Below are positions 1 through 8,631 of a stretch of DNA of 64,000 bases, piece after piece (positions within the stretch are counted from its first letter, which is position 1; each line of letters opens with the position of its first letter). Origin of the DNA: CAZBSE01 sp964610385. Its GTDB lineage: Bacteria; Actinomycetota; Humimicrobiia; Humimicrobiales; Humimicrobiaceae. The stretch is taken from assembly GCA_964610385.1 (NCBI GenBank), contig CAZSXW010000007.1, positions 37,632-101,631 of the forward strand. The letters are read 5' to 3'. A program made the position numbers and the translations under genes. The notes under the pieces are model-generated. The model searched no databases. It saw only the letters and a program-made list of their open reading frames with translations, and was not told the DNA's origin.

Positions 1-768
1 GAAACTATATGAATCGAAGCTAACGATTTCAACTCCTGATTCAAATATGATCTTCCAGTTAGTGTTGCCGCAGCAGTGTATCCCAAGCAGCAGATCTTTA
101 TTACGCTCCTTTATAAAATCGATCAGACTGCTTAAAAGAAAAGACACCTTTTCATCACTGACTGCAAGGTATGCCGAGCCCAGACCCCACAGGGAAGGCT
201 CATCAAAAAAAAGTATCGGTATTTTACCGGCTTTTTTTATCTCTCCGGCCTGCCATAAGCCTTTCATAGCCAGTCCGATAGTTATGGCTTCGGCAATTTC
301 ATCATCAAAGATCATGGACTGCTTATCTTTTTTTGTCAGGGAAATCAAATAGGTAATCGGTCCGGTGACCTGGACTTTGATAAAGGGATTATCCTTTTTC
401 CTGCATTTTTCTATCATGGGGTAAAAACCCTTTAAATACTTGGGAGTTATCTTAAAATACTCATAACAGTCGTGCACTACATAATCGTAAAACTCAGCCA
501 GGCTTTTTTCTCTGTCTTTTGTTTCATCGAAAAATGACTGTTTTTTCTGGTAATCTTCTATTACACAGGGCAGGTTCTCGCTGAACTGCAGGAACATATT
601 CTCCCTCGGGTCTCTTTTTATAAGCTGGGGGATGTAAGGAATAACGGGACAGTACTTCATGATAAGCTCACACGCCTCGTCAACGTCTGTAAAGGGCAAG
701 CTTCCGATGCCGGTTACTCTTTGGTCTCTGCCAATCTCTTTTAAAATTTCATATGCTTTCTTATTCAT
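1..768 (-). CDS. UROD/MetE-like methyltransferase, 3' end cut by window edge
   Basis: The 256 visible residues begin MNKKAYEILKEIG and run off the left edge, so the C-terminus is missing. Near residue 20 there is GIGSLPF, the usual first strand of the cobalamin-independent methionine synthase C-terminal / uroporphyrinogen decarboxylase TIM barrel. Near residue 233 there is GIHCCGNTNW, with the His and Cys that bind zinc in this superfamily. Members move methyl groups between corrinoid proteins, coenzyme M or homocysteine, or decarboxylate uroporphyrinogen; the substrate here cannot be told. The thiolate-activating His/Cys favours a methyltransferase over a decarboxylase (inference). No strong Shine-Dalgarno sequence is visible; the start is the first ATG of the open frame. 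It is divergent from the following lipoprotein gene. Confidence 0.8.
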   Translation of the reverse strand, partial: MNKKAYEILKEIGRDQRVTGIGSLPFTDVDEACELIMKYCPVIPYIPQLIKRDPRENMFLQFSENLPCVIEDYQKKQSFFDETKDREKSLAEFYDYVVHDCYEYFKITPKYLKGFYPMIEKCRKKDNPFIKVQVTGPITYLISLTKKDKQSMIFDDEIAEAITIGLAMKGLWQAGEIKKAGKIPILFFDEPSLWGLGSAYLAVSDEKVSFLLSSLIDFIKERNKDLLLGIHCCGNTNWKIIFESGVEIVSFDSYSF

Positions 769-999
769 TGGGATATCTTTCTTTATTATTTGACCCCGAT
801 TGTTATTTTACCCCTTAGAAAAATACCGGGTGTCTTCATTCGGATTAGATGATTATAATACATATATGATTATTTTTCTAAATCTATTCAATAGATTTAT
901 CCTTTCTATTAGAAGATTTTCCAAAATATATTTTTAAATAGCACCATGTATGATTAAGAATGAATACTTTAAATGTCTTAAAAAAGACTTTATAATAAA

Positions 1000-2184
1000 A
1001 TGATGAAAATGAGAAAAGCAGTTATATTGAACTTATTCTTTGTCTTTGTTTTAATAATCGGTATATTATTATCAAGCTGTGGTTCACCTCTTTACCCCCA
1101 GAACCTGGGAGATTATTTGCATGACTTATTTACCGCAAATGAAATAACACTCGATGAAGTTGATTTCTTCGAACCTGAAGGCGACCTGTATCTTGCTTAT
1201 GCTAAAATACTTAACCTTATTCCATCGTCATATCAGAGTGATGAAAGAATAACCGAAAAAACAGCCGAGGAGATTTCAGAACAGTTTCTTGCTGTCAAGG
1301 ATTTGCTGCTCTTAGATGGACTTTATGGAAAGATTGATATGCACGAGCATTATCGGAAAGGTGGGAGTGTCGAAACGTTCCTGGATGCCGCTGGCTGCCT
1401 GGGCGTTTCCAGAGTTCTTTTTGTCCCCACTGCTTCAGGACCTGACAATAAAGGTTATGAGGATAACTGGGAATCATTGATGAAGGTAGTCCGGGAACAA
1501 CCATATGGTGATAAGATCATTCCTTTCTGTACCATAGATGAAGCTGATCCTAATGCAGCTGAACTTGTCGAGCAGTATATCCAGGAAGGAGCAAAAGGAC
1601 TAAAATTAATCGGAGGGCACCCTGAATTTTATGACGAGCCGCTTGATTCGGAGAATATGTACCGGGTTTATGAAAAAGTCGCTGAATACGGAATTCCGAT
1701 TTTACTGCACGGAAGTATTATCACTATTGATGGATTAAAGGAACAGCTGGATCAGGTCTATTCGGATTTCCCGGAAATAACTTTCATCCATGCTCATTAT
1801 TGCTCGACTATAATGCAGGGGATTAATCTTGACCAGTGTGCCGAACTTTTGGATAGGCATCCTAATTTATATACCGATCTTACAATGGGCGGCGGCATCA
1901 AGAGATATCACAAATATTTAAAGCAGGATCTAAAAAAAATAAAGGATTTTGTCATAGCTTATCAGGATAGAATCCTGTTTGGTTCAGATATTATTTTGAA
2001 TGCATCCAAAGAGAAAGATTTGGAATGGATTTATAGCAGAATGTGGTGTGATATTGCCCTTCACGAGAGCGAAGAATATACCTGTGATTTCGGAGAAACG
2101 GAGTGGCTGCATAAAGGTTTTGATCTGGATAAAGAAGTCCTCAGGAAACTCTATTACGATAATCCGAAAAAAATTCTTGATTAG
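1000..2184 (+). CDS. Lipoprotein amidohydrolase (amidohydrolase 2 / TatD-like fold)
   Basis: A basic N-terminus, a hydrophobic stretch and the lipobox LLSSC put a lipidated cysteine at residue 27, so the protein should be anchored outside the membrane. The rest is a metal-dependent TIM-barrel hydrolase: IDMHEHY (strand 1 HxH), GAKGLKLIGG (strand 4 region), ILLHGS, FIHAHYCS and LFGSDI, the closing metal-binding Asp. An extracytoplasmic lipidated member is less common than a cytoplasmic one. Three ATG codons lie at 1000, 1003 and 1009. A TATAAT at 991-996 sits only four bases before the first ATG and no Shine-Dalgarno sequence is seen, so a leaderless transcript is possible (inference). Substrate unknown. 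Confidence 0.8.
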   Translation: MMKMRKAVILNLFFVFVLIIGILLSSCGSPLYPQNLGDYLHDLFTANEITLDEVDFFEPEGDLYLAYAKILNLIPSSYQSDERITEKTAEEISEQFLAVKDLLLLDGLYGKIDMHEHYRKGGSVETFLDAAGCLGVSRVLFVPTASGPDNKGYEDNWESLMKVVREQPYGDKIIPFCTIDEADPNAAELVEQYIQEGAKGLKLIGGHPEFYDEPLDSENMYRVYEKVAEYGIPILLHGSIITIDGLKEQLDQVYSDFPEITFIHAHYCSTIMQGINLDQCAELLDRHPNLYTDLTMGGGIKRYHKYLKQDLKKIKDFVIAYQDRILFGSDIILNASKEKDLEWIYSRMWCDIALHESEEYTCDFGETEWLHKGFDLDKEVLRKLYYDNPKKILD

Positions 2185-2358
2185 CCTGTAACTTGTAATT
2201 AAAAAAATATTTTAACTTACAGGAAAGCACCAAGCAGCATACAAATTTTTATTTGATTTCCTGAATCCTTGATAATAATCTATATAAATTATATTATTTT
2301 TAATCACTTGATCAGTATGGCTAATAGAGATACCTAGATATGTAAGATAGGAGTTAAG

Positions 2359-3081
2359 GTGAAAAGTTCAATTACAATTCGATTACTGGGTATTGGTGCC
2401 GTATTTATTTCGATTAAAAACAGAAATATCTTTTTTGATGCATTCAATGATTACAACCCTGCACCTAAATTGAAGGAAGACGATATTCTACTCTTTTCTC
2501 ATGATGATGGAGACCATTTTTCTCCTAAGAAACTGCTTCCTCATATTCTGCCCGAAAATACTATTATAGGTCCACCGAGTATTGCATATCCGTTACTTTC
2601 CTCGGGAAAAATTAGTCCGAAGCAGCTGCAGGTTCCGTATCCCCGGCAGATCCAGGATCCGATAACCGTAAATATTGATGATATTTCGATTTCTGTATTC
2701 AATACCGAGCACTTTGTCAACTGGAAGCCTGTACATATAAGCCTGCTTATAAAATATGCCGCTAAAAGTATATATCTCTGTGGTGACAGTTATCTGACTC
2801 CGGAATTAAAAAAGTACCTGACCGGGATTGACTGTGTTATATATAACCTTGTAAAAGATGAAGTAGTAAAGGAAACAATGTCAAAGAGGGATGGACTATA
2901 TCATCATATGAGCGAGCTGCTGCAGGTCCAGTATGAGTACAGACCTAAAAGAATAATATGCAGCCATCTGCTGAATTGTGATTGGACTATAGATGCACGG
3001 GATTTGAAGAATTTAATAAAACAGTCCGGAAAAGATAACATAATCGTCCCTCAATCTGAAAATGATGTGGTAAAGATTTAA
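2359..3081 (+). CDS. MBL-fold metallo-hydrolase (UlaG-like)
   Basis: A 240-residue metallo-beta-lactamase-fold protein. The signature SHDDGDHF near residue 50 corresponds to the HxxxDH metal motif; NTEHFVNW, YLCGDSYL and ICSHLL supply the later His and Asp positions. The family hydrolyses esters, lactones and phosphodiesters, and UlaG-like members are mostly of unknown substrate. It starts with GTG preceded by a good Shine-Dalgarno sequence (taggag, 2348-2353). It stands alone between a lipoprotein gene and a reductase gene. Confidence 0.8.
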   Translation: MKSSITIRLLGIGAVFISIKNRNIFFDAFNDYNPAPKLKEDDILLFSHDDGDHFSPKKLLPHILPENTIIGPPSIAYPLLSSGKISPKQLQVPYPRQIQDPITVNIDDISISVFNTEHFVNWKPVHISLLIKYAAKSIYLCGDSYLTPELKKYLTGIDCVIYNLVKDEVVKETMSKRDGLYHHMSELLQVQYEYRPKRIICSHLLNCDWTIDARDLKNLIKQSGKDNIIVPQSENDVVKI

Positions 3082-3142
3082 ATAAACAAATAAAATATAT
3101 TAGTGAGAATATTTTTTATAACATAAGCTTAAATAATTTGTT

Positions 3143-3802
3143 ATGCTGCCCAGAGTAATAATGCACAATGAGATAAGCGTTGATGGATCCATAAAGGGAT
3201 TTGATGTTGATTTAGCGACTTATTACAGACTTGCCATTGGTTACAAGCCGGATGTAGTTCTGGTCGGTTCCGTTACGGCAAAAAGTGCAATCAACAAAGT
3301 ATATCCGGAAAAGAAAGCAGATTTTAAAAAACCAAAGACTTCAAAAGATGATATAAGACCCTACTGGGTGGTACCGGACAGCAGCGGGACGCTTAAAGGT
3401 TTTCTTCACCTGTTTAGAAGATTTGATTATTCTAAAGATGTAATAATATTGGCTTCGGAAAAAACACCTTCTTCATATCTAAAATATTTGGAAGAAAGGG
3501 AATATGATTGTATAGTTGCGGGGGAAAAGCATATTGATTACCATAAGGCGCTTGAAATGCTGTCAGAGAGCTATAAAGTGAAGACAGTCCTGACCGACAG
3601 CGGAGGGATACTTAACAATATACTGATCGAACAGGGTCTTATTTCTGAAATAAGTATTATAATCTCGCCGGTTCTGGTCGGGATGAGAGGTGTGAGGTTG
3701 TTCAGGAGTCTGGGTTTATCCTCTTTACTAAAACTTAAACTAATTCAAAACAAAGTTCTGGATAACAATTGCCTGCTGCTTGTCTACAAGGTATTAAAAT
3801 GA
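3143..3802 (+). CDS. RibD C-terminal / dihydrofolate-reductase-fold reductase
   Basis: The N-terminus (RVIMHNEISVDGSIKGF) and later motifs (VVLVGSVTAKS; LTDSGGILNN with EQGLISEISIIISPVLVG) are those of the RibD_C family, which reduces the ribosyl group of a pyrimidine intermediate of riboflavin synthesis with NAD(P)H. At 219 residues it is a stand-alone reductase without the deaminase domain, as in archaea. No other riboflavin gene is nearby, so it may be a paralogue reducing another substrate. The ATG lies 61 bases after the previous gene, with no clear Shine-Dalgarno sequence. Confidence 0.8.
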   Translation: MLPRVIMHNEISVDGSIKGFDVDLATYYRLAIGYKPDVVLVGSVTAKSAINKVYPEKKADFKKPKTSKDDIRPYWVVPDSSGTLKGFLHLFRRFDYSKDVIILASEKTPSSYLKYLEEREYDCIVAGEKHIDYHKALEMLSESYKVKTVLTDSGGILNNILIEQGLISEISIIISPVLVGMRGVRLFRSLGLSSLLKLKLIQNKVLDNNCLLLVYKVLK

Positions 3803-3848
3803 TTGCGAATATCCAGGCGTCGATTAGAATTTTACCTGGCTGGAAGTT

Positions 3849-5072
3849 ATGTCCGAAGAAGTTCAAATCACTATAATAGGCGGCGGAGTCATAGGCTGTG
3901 CAGTAGCTTATGAACTTTCCAGGGATTCCGACCTGGAAATTGTACTAGTCGAGAGAAACAGGCAGATAAACGGCGAGAACCAGTCTTCCCGCAATTCAGG
4001 TGTGATTCATTCTGGGATTTATTATTCTCGAAAAACAGGTCCACTTAAGGCAAAGCTTTGCGTTGAAGGGAACAGGCTTCTTTACAGGTTTTGCCGTGAG
4101 CATAATATACCTTATAAAAAGACAGGAAAGCTTGTAGTGGCTACCGACCGGCTGGAAGAAGAATATCTTGCCGATATATATAAGACCGCTCTTGATAACC
4201 AGGTTCCGGAAGTCGAGATGATCAGCGGCAAAAAAGCTGTTGAATATGAACCAAATGTCAGGGCGGTTTCTGCTCTATATGTACCTACTACGGGAATAGT
4301 AGAACCTACCATCCTGGTTGATAGACTTTACCATATTGCAGAATCATGCGGGGTGATTTTTCTGGTAGGGAACGAAGCAGTGGAAATAAGGCCTCAGGGG
4401 AAGGGTATAAAGGTTAGAATAAAATCAGATACCGGCTTTGAAATATTTAAAACCAGGCTGCTTATCAATGCGGCGGGACTTTATTCTGATGATATAGCAC
4501 GCATGATAAATCCAGCAAGCCCGTATGTGATGGACCCGGTGGGGGGTGAATGGGGCAGGTTTTATAAAAACAAAAGGGATGATATTTTTATGAGCGGATT
4601 AAGTGTCTACCCGGTTTCCTGCGGTTATCTACCTGATGGGGAAAAATTGAGGGTTGATTTTAAGGAATTCCAGAAACAGCTTAAACTGGGTAAGGTGCAT
4701 AAATCTACCGGTGTTCACCTCACTCCTACTTTTGAGATTAAAGAAAATAAGTATACGGTAAGTGATACAGTAATTGTAGGTCCTGCCTATACCAGACCTA
4801 AAGACAGAGAGGATTACAGCCCTAAAAGAGAAGAAAGCTATTATCTCGATATGGTAAGGCCGTTTTTTCCGAATCTGAGATTGGAAGATCTGGGGCTTCA
4901 ACAGGCCGGTATAAGAGCGAAATTAAAGGACCGCTATGATTTTGTAATTGAGAAGGATCCGTTGTTTTCCAATGTCATTAACCTGATCGGAATGGATTCG
5001 CCGGCTCTTTCTGCTTCACTGGCGGTAGCAAAATATGTGAAAGAAATATTAGGAAAGCAGATTTTAGGATAA
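3849..5072 (+). CDS. lhgO: FAD-dependent oxidoreductase, L-2-hydroxyglutarate oxidase (LhgO)-like
   Basis: A 407-residue DAO-family flavoprotein. The Rossmann motif IIGGGVIGCAVAYEL is at residues 9-23 and an acidic residue follows at strand 2 (LVERN). The segment SSRNSGVIHSGIYY is typical of LhgO/YgaF proteins, which oxidise L-2-hydroxyglutarate to 2-oxoglutarate and pass electrons to the quinone pool. INAAGLYSDDIARM and the C-terminal GMDSPALSASLAVAKYV complete the FAD site. In an anaerobe the electron acceptor is unlikely to be oxygen (inference). Glycerol-3-phosphate dehydrogenase-like function is the main alternative. No partner gene adjoins it. Confidence 0.78.
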   Translation: MSEEVQITIIGGGVIGCAVAYELSRDSDLEIVLVERNRQINGENQSSRNSGVIHSGIYYSRKTGPLKAKLCVEGNRLLYRFCREHNIPYKKTGKLVVATDRLEEEYLADIYKTALDNQVPEVEMISGKKAVEYEPNVRAVSALYVPTTGIVEPTILVDRLYHIAESCGVIFLVGNEAVEIRPQGKGIKVRIKSDTGFEIFKTRLLINAAGLYSDDIARMINPASPYVMDPVGGEWGRFYKNKRDDIFMSGLSVYPVSCGYLPDGEKLRVDFKEFQKQLKLGKVHKSTGVHLTPTFEIKENKYTVSDTVIVGPAYTRPKDREDYSPKREESYYLDMVRPFFPNLRLEDLGLQQAGIRAKLKDRYDFVIEKDPLFSNVINLIGMDSPALSASLAVAKYVKEILGKQILG

Positions 5073-5168
5073 TTTTTTTTATTTTGTATTTTTTATGATA
5101 ATATTTGCTGATGTAAAAGTTTTATTTTTTAAAAAGTTTCACCCAAGTAATATAAAAGGAGAATAGAA

Positions 5169-5621
5169 GTGGAAGAAGTCAGGAGATGTCAGGAATGCGG
5201 TAAAGTGCTTAAGGGCGATTCAACTGAGCCTTACTGCAAAGCATGTGACGAGAAGCTGGACAAGCAGTTTGATACTATTGAGGATAATATTATTATCTAT
5301 AGGGAGGTTCTGGACAGTGAAATAGAGATCCTCAAGAAATTTGAGGATTCGGATATTGAAGACCTTTTTAAAAATGTGTATGAAAAGCTTTCAAAAGAAG
5401 AAGGCGGATTGAAACAGGAAAGCATAGCGGTATTAAACAAATTAAAGAAAACATTTGACCTGAAAGAATCGGAGCTGGGAATACAAAAATTCACTGATTT
5501 AAAAGTCCCAAGAAAGTCAAAGAAAAAGAATAATTGCCCTGAGTGCAACAGAAAAATAAAACAGAGTTTTATTTTCTGCCCCTACTGTGGTTGTAAGTTG
5601 AAGGATGATTTAAAAAGCTGA
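5169..5621 (+). CDS. Zinc-ribbon protein with two cysteine knuckles
   Basis: 150 residues with a zinc ribbon at each end: CQECGKVL with YCKACDEKL in the first 35 residues, and CPECNRKI with CPYCGCKL in the last 30. The charged middle (DTIEDNIIIYREVL onward) looks helical and may be coiled-coil. This pattern is common in small bacterial proteins of unknown function. It starts at GTG with a strong Shine-Dalgarno sequence (aaaggag, about 5155-5161). Confidence 0.7.
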   Translation: MEEVRRCQECGKVLKGDSTEPYCKACDEKLDKQFDTIEDNIIIYREVLDSEIEILKKFEDSDIEDLFKNVYEKLSKEEGGLKQESIAVLNKLKKTFDLKESELGIQKFTDLKVPRKSKKKNNCPECNRKIKQSFIFCPYCGCKLKDDLKS

Positions 5622-5708
5622 GATTTTTAAAATCCTTGATAAATAATCTTATAAATTGGAATCCTCTTTAATGGATTTTGACATCTATTTACAGGAGTCG
5701 AATTTCTC

Positions 5709-5736
5709 TTGACAATTGCCTTGCCTATAATATAAT
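5709..5736 (+). promoter_or_regulatory. Consensus sigma-70-type promoter for the MATE gene
   Basis: A perfect -35 box TTGACA (5709-5714) is followed after 16 bases by a perfect -10 box TATAAT (5731-5736). The predicted start near 5743 would leave a leader of about 110 bases before the MATE exporter gene. Confidence 0.7.
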
Positions 5737-5853
5737 AGGTTACTTATTTACTGCGTTTCAGGATTATAAATTTTTTTAAATCACATCCAGGTGTGTCTTA
5801 TTTAATGCGTTTGATCTTATATGTGAATTCCTTAGGGGAGACTGATAGATATA

Positions 5854-7221
5854 ATGGAAGAGCAAAAGAAGCAAATCTTAAGTGAAAATTTAAGAGTACT
5901 GTTGTTCAAATTCTCTCTGCCTACAATAATCGGGATGGTAATAATAGCTCTTTATAATTTTGTCGATGCTATTTTTGTTGGCAATGTAATAGGACCGGAT
6001 GCCATTGCTGGTCTTACATTAGTCCTGCCTGTAAACATTTTCATTGTAGCCCTGGGTCTTCTTACCGGAGTAGGAGCAGCTTCAATAGTATCCCGTTCAC
6101 TGGGTAAGGGTGATATAGAAAGGGCCGTAGTGGCCGGCGGCGACAGCATGGTACTAAATACGATTTTAAATGTCATAACAATTATACCCATCTATATTTT
6201 TTCCGAGAAGATACTTATATTTATAGGTGCTTCCAGTGAAGTGTTACCCTATGCCAGGGATTATCTTAACGTAATGCTTCTGGGATTCGTGTTTTTATCC
6301 TTTTCTGTTAATGGTACCAACCTGATCAGGGCAGAAGGAAGGCCCAGGGCTTCGATGTATGAGATGCTGATAGGGTCGATCCTGAATATAATTCTTGACT
6401 ATTTGTTTATTGTCATCTTCGGATGGGGAGTCAAGGGTGCAGCGATTGCCACGGTCATAAGCCATATAGCAAGTTCCGTTTATATTTTTGCATTTTTTAT
6501 CTCGAAGAGCAGCATATTCAGTATAAAGCTTAAAATGTTTAGAATAAATAAATTAATATCCCGCCGGATCCTGGCCATCGGGATACCTTCATTTCTGATG
6601 GAAATAGTGGGCAGTATTATGTTTCTGCTTTTCATAAGGATCGTTCGCCAGTACGGCGGGGATGTATATATTGCAATAACCGGCATAGGTATCAGGATCA
6701 TTGATCTTATATTTATGCCGATTTTAGGCATAAGCCAGGGCCTGTCTCCTCTGATAGGATTTAATTATGGCGCAAGACTATACCCCAGAGTCAAAAAAGT
6801 TCTGGGAGAAGCATTTGTCTGGACATCTATTGTGACTGTATTTGGTTTCATTATAATGGTCATCTTCCCTGAATCACTGATAAGTATATTTACCAGTGAT
6901 ACAAGTGTGATAGAAAAGGGTGCATTCCCATTGAGGTTGATAGCGATGTTCGCGCCTTTATGGAGTTTTCCTATACTTGGAGGCACATTCTTTCAGGCTA
7001 TTGGAAAGCCCAGGCCTTCGCTTGTTATAAATCTTTCGAGGGACCTGCTTTTCTTTATTCCAGCCATTATCATAATGCCGAGGTTATTTGGTCTTATCGG
7101 CGTATGGGCTTCCTGGCCGTTTACCGATCTCTCCAGTTTTATCATAACCACTATATTTCTGGTCAGGGAAATAAGAATAATAAACAGGAATATAGAATCT
7201 GGGAAAGTGAATGTGGCTTAA
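5854..7221 (+). CDS. MATE family multidrug exporter
   Basis: 455 residues, nearly all hydrophobic, with about twelve predicted membrane helices in two similar halves. The start (LSENLRVLLFKFSLPTIIG) and FVDAIFVGNVIGPDAIAGL are typical of MATE transporters of the MepA/NorM type, which export cationic drugs and toxins in exchange for Na+ or H+. GISQGLSPLIGFNYGARLY in the second half is the repeated MATE motif. It is preceded by a consensus promoter at 5709-5736 and a gggga Shine-Dalgarno sequence lying rather far (about 15 bases) upstream. The gene is monocistronic and followed by a tRNA gene. Substrate unknown. Confidence 0.9.
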   Translation: MEEQKKQILSENLRVLLFKFSLPTIIGMVIIALYNFVDAIFVGNVIGPDAIAGLTLVLPVNIFIVALGLLTGVGAASIVSRSLGKGDIERAVVAGGDSMVLNTILNVITIIPIYIFSEKILIFIGASSEVLPYARDYLNVMLLGFVFLSFSVNGTNLIRAEGRPRASMYEMLIGSILNIILDYLFIVIFGWGVKGAAIATVISHIASSVYIFAFFISKSSIFSIKLKMFRINKLISRRILAIGIPSFLMEIVGSIMFLLFIRIVRQYGGDVYIAITGIGIRIIDLIFMPILGISQGLSPLIGFNYGARLYPRVKKVLGEAFVWTSIVTVFGFIIMVIFPESLISIFTSDTSVIEKGAFPLRLIAMFAPLWSFPILGGTFFQAIGKPRPSLVINLSRDLLFFIPAIIIMPRLFGLIGVWASWPFTDLSSFIITTIFLVREIRIINRNIESGKVNVA

Positions 7222-7313
7222 GTCATATGTTTGGTTCCAGAACGTGCATATTTCAATAGGAACACGAATTTTAATCAAGTATAAAGTTGTAATATCACCA
7301 TATGTAAATATGT

Positions 7314-7319
7314 TATAAT
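7314..7319 (+). promoter_or_regulatory. -10 box of the tRNA-Ser(GGA) gene
   Basis: TATAAT lies 10 bases before the mature tRNA 5' end. No good -35 box at 16-18 bases is seen; TTGTAA at 7287-7292 is 21 bases away. Confidence 0.4.
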
Positions 7320-7329
7320 ATTTGATTGC

Positions 7330-7421
7330 GGAGAGATGGCTGAGCGGTTTAAGGCGCACGCTTGGAAAGCGTGTAAGCGGCGTAAGCTGCTTCGAGGGTT
7401 CAAATCCCTCTCTCTCCGCCA
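7330..7421 (+). tRNA. tRNA-Ser (anticodon GGA)
   Basis: A 92-nt class II tRNA with a long variable arm, as expected for serine. The acceptor stem GGAGAGA (7330-7336) pairs with TCTCTCC (7411-7417), followed by discriminator G and an encoded CCA. The anticodon loop cttGGAaag gives GGA. The T-arm is GAGGG TTCAAAT CCCTC. The last 17 bases plus a few downstream bases are repeated at 7567-7591. Confidence 0.97.
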
Positions 7422-7591
7422 TAGAGTTGCTGAAGCTCGTAAATTTAGTGGATTTTAATTGTGTAAAATATGCCACAAATGCATATTTTACGGGATTTGA
7501 AAAGACGGACTGAGTGTTAACGAGGGAGTCTGCGGCTACGTGAGCGAGCGAAGCGAGACGAAAGACCAAATCCCTCTCTCTCCGCCATAGA
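7401..7591 (+). repeat. Direct repeat of the tRNA-Ser 3' end flanking a 141-bp insert
   Basis: A 25-base sequence made of the T-arm 3' side, acceptor 3' strand, CCA and the first downstream bases occurs at 7401-7425 and again, identical, at 7567-7591. The insert between the copies contains a perfect 11-bp inverted repeat (7463-7473 with 7481-7491, 7-base loop) and a segment related to 15920-15973. This is the layout left by integration of a small element at a tRNA 3' end. Confidence 0.75.
7483..7533 (+). repeat. Dispersed repeat, copy 1
   Basis: About 40 of 52 positions match 15920-15973; the shared core includes ggatttga, aagacg and agtctgc. This copy overlaps the right arm of the hairpin at 7463-7491 and lies inside the tRNA-Ser insert. 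Confidence 0.5.
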
Positions 7592-7710
7592 ATTAATTAA
7601 TAAAAATAATTTATACTTTTTTTAGAATTATTATGGTATACTATATAAGTTAATGCTTATAGTCTTATATAGATTTGAGGTTCGAGTAATATGAAAATGA
7701 GGTGAGAGAA

Positions 7711-8628
7711 GTGTATTCAATAGAAGTCAGGGATTTGACCAAGAAATTTAACGGGTTTACGGCAGTAAACAAAATATCTTTTATGGTAAAAAGTGGAGAA
7801 CTATTTGGACTGCTTGGTCCAAACGGTGCAGGTAAAACAACAACTATCAGGATGCTTACCGGGATTTTTAAACCCACAGGCGGTACCGCACTGGTAGGGG
7901 GATATGATATTCAAAAAAAACCATTGGAAGCCAAGCAGCTAATGGGAATAGTCCCGGAAATGGCAAATGCATATGTGGATCTTTCCGCTCTGAATAATTT
8001 ACTGCTTATGGGAGAACTGTACGGTATAGGAAAAAGAGAAAGGGTAAAGAAGGCCGAGGAATTATTAAAACTATTTGGATTATATGAGCGAAGAAATAAT
8101 AAGGTCAAGACTTTTTCCAAGGGAATGAAACAGCGAATGATAGTAGCTATGGGGCTTATGAACGATCCTAAAATACTGTTTTTAGATGAACCTACTGCCG
8201 GGCTGGATGTAGAAAGTGTCAGGTTGATCAGGAAGCTTATAAAAGAGTTCAACAGCAGGGATATTACCGTAATTTTGACTACCCATAATATTGAAGAAGC
8301 CAATCAACTCTGCGATAGAGTGGCAATTATGAATCATGGGAAAATCGTAGCTATTGATTCACCGGAGAAACTAAGAAATACTTTTCAGAATGCTGCTTCG
8401 ATAGAAATAGCTTTCGATAAGGAAGTAAGGTTAGAGGAGCTATCATTGGGAGATACAGTCATGGGTATAAAAAAGGTAGGGGACAAGATAAAATTTTATG
8501 GGAAAAGTACAGGGGAAATCATCCCTAGGCTGGTAGAATATTCTCGAATCTCCGGCAATAAAATAATATCTCTTAATACATTAGCACCTAACCTTGAAGA
8601 TGTATTTGTAAATCTTACAAAGGAGTAA
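7711..8628 (+). CDS. ABC transporter ATP-binding protein (ABC-2 type, drug-exporter-like)
   Basis: The nucleotide-binding subunit of an ABC-2 exporter. Walker A is GPNGAGKTT, the signature is FSKGMKQRM, Walker B is ILFLDEPTAGLD and the switch His is in TTHNIEEA. The C-terminal 80 residues form the extra domain of the DrrA/CcmA group. I chose the GTG at 7711 because GAGGTGA (7699-7705) stands five bases before it as a near-perfect Shine-Dalgarno sequence; a GTG at 7702 in the same frame would lie inside that sequence. The permease gene follows after 3 bases and an ArsR regulator after that, so the three are one operon. Confidence 0.9.
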   Translation: MYSIEVRDLTKKFNGFTAVNKISFMVKSGELFGLLGPNGAGKTTTIRMLTGIFKPTGGTALVGGYDIQKKPLEAKQLMGIVPEMANAYVDLSALNNLLLMGELYGIGKRERVKKAEELLKLFGLYERRNNKVKTFSKGMKQRMIVAMGLMNDPKILFLDEPTAGLDVESVRLIRKLIKEFNSRDITVILTTHNIEEANQLCDRVAIMNHGKIVAIDSPEKLRNTFQNAASIEIAFDKEVRLEELSLGDTVMGIKKVGDKIKFYGKSTGEIIPRLVEYSRISGNKIISLNTLAPNLEDVFVNLTKE

Positions 8629-8631
8629 AAA

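Noticed and set aside
2185..2224. Terminator after the amidohydrolase gene
   Set aside because: cctgtaa and ttacagg could pair, but the loop is about 25 bases and no T-run follows.
7084..7569. 161-codon minus-strand frame across the tRNA-Ser gene
   Set aside because: Its middle (AEREGFEPSKQL and on) is the familiar antisense translation of a tRNA-Ser, and the rest is antisense to the MATE gene; not a protein gene.
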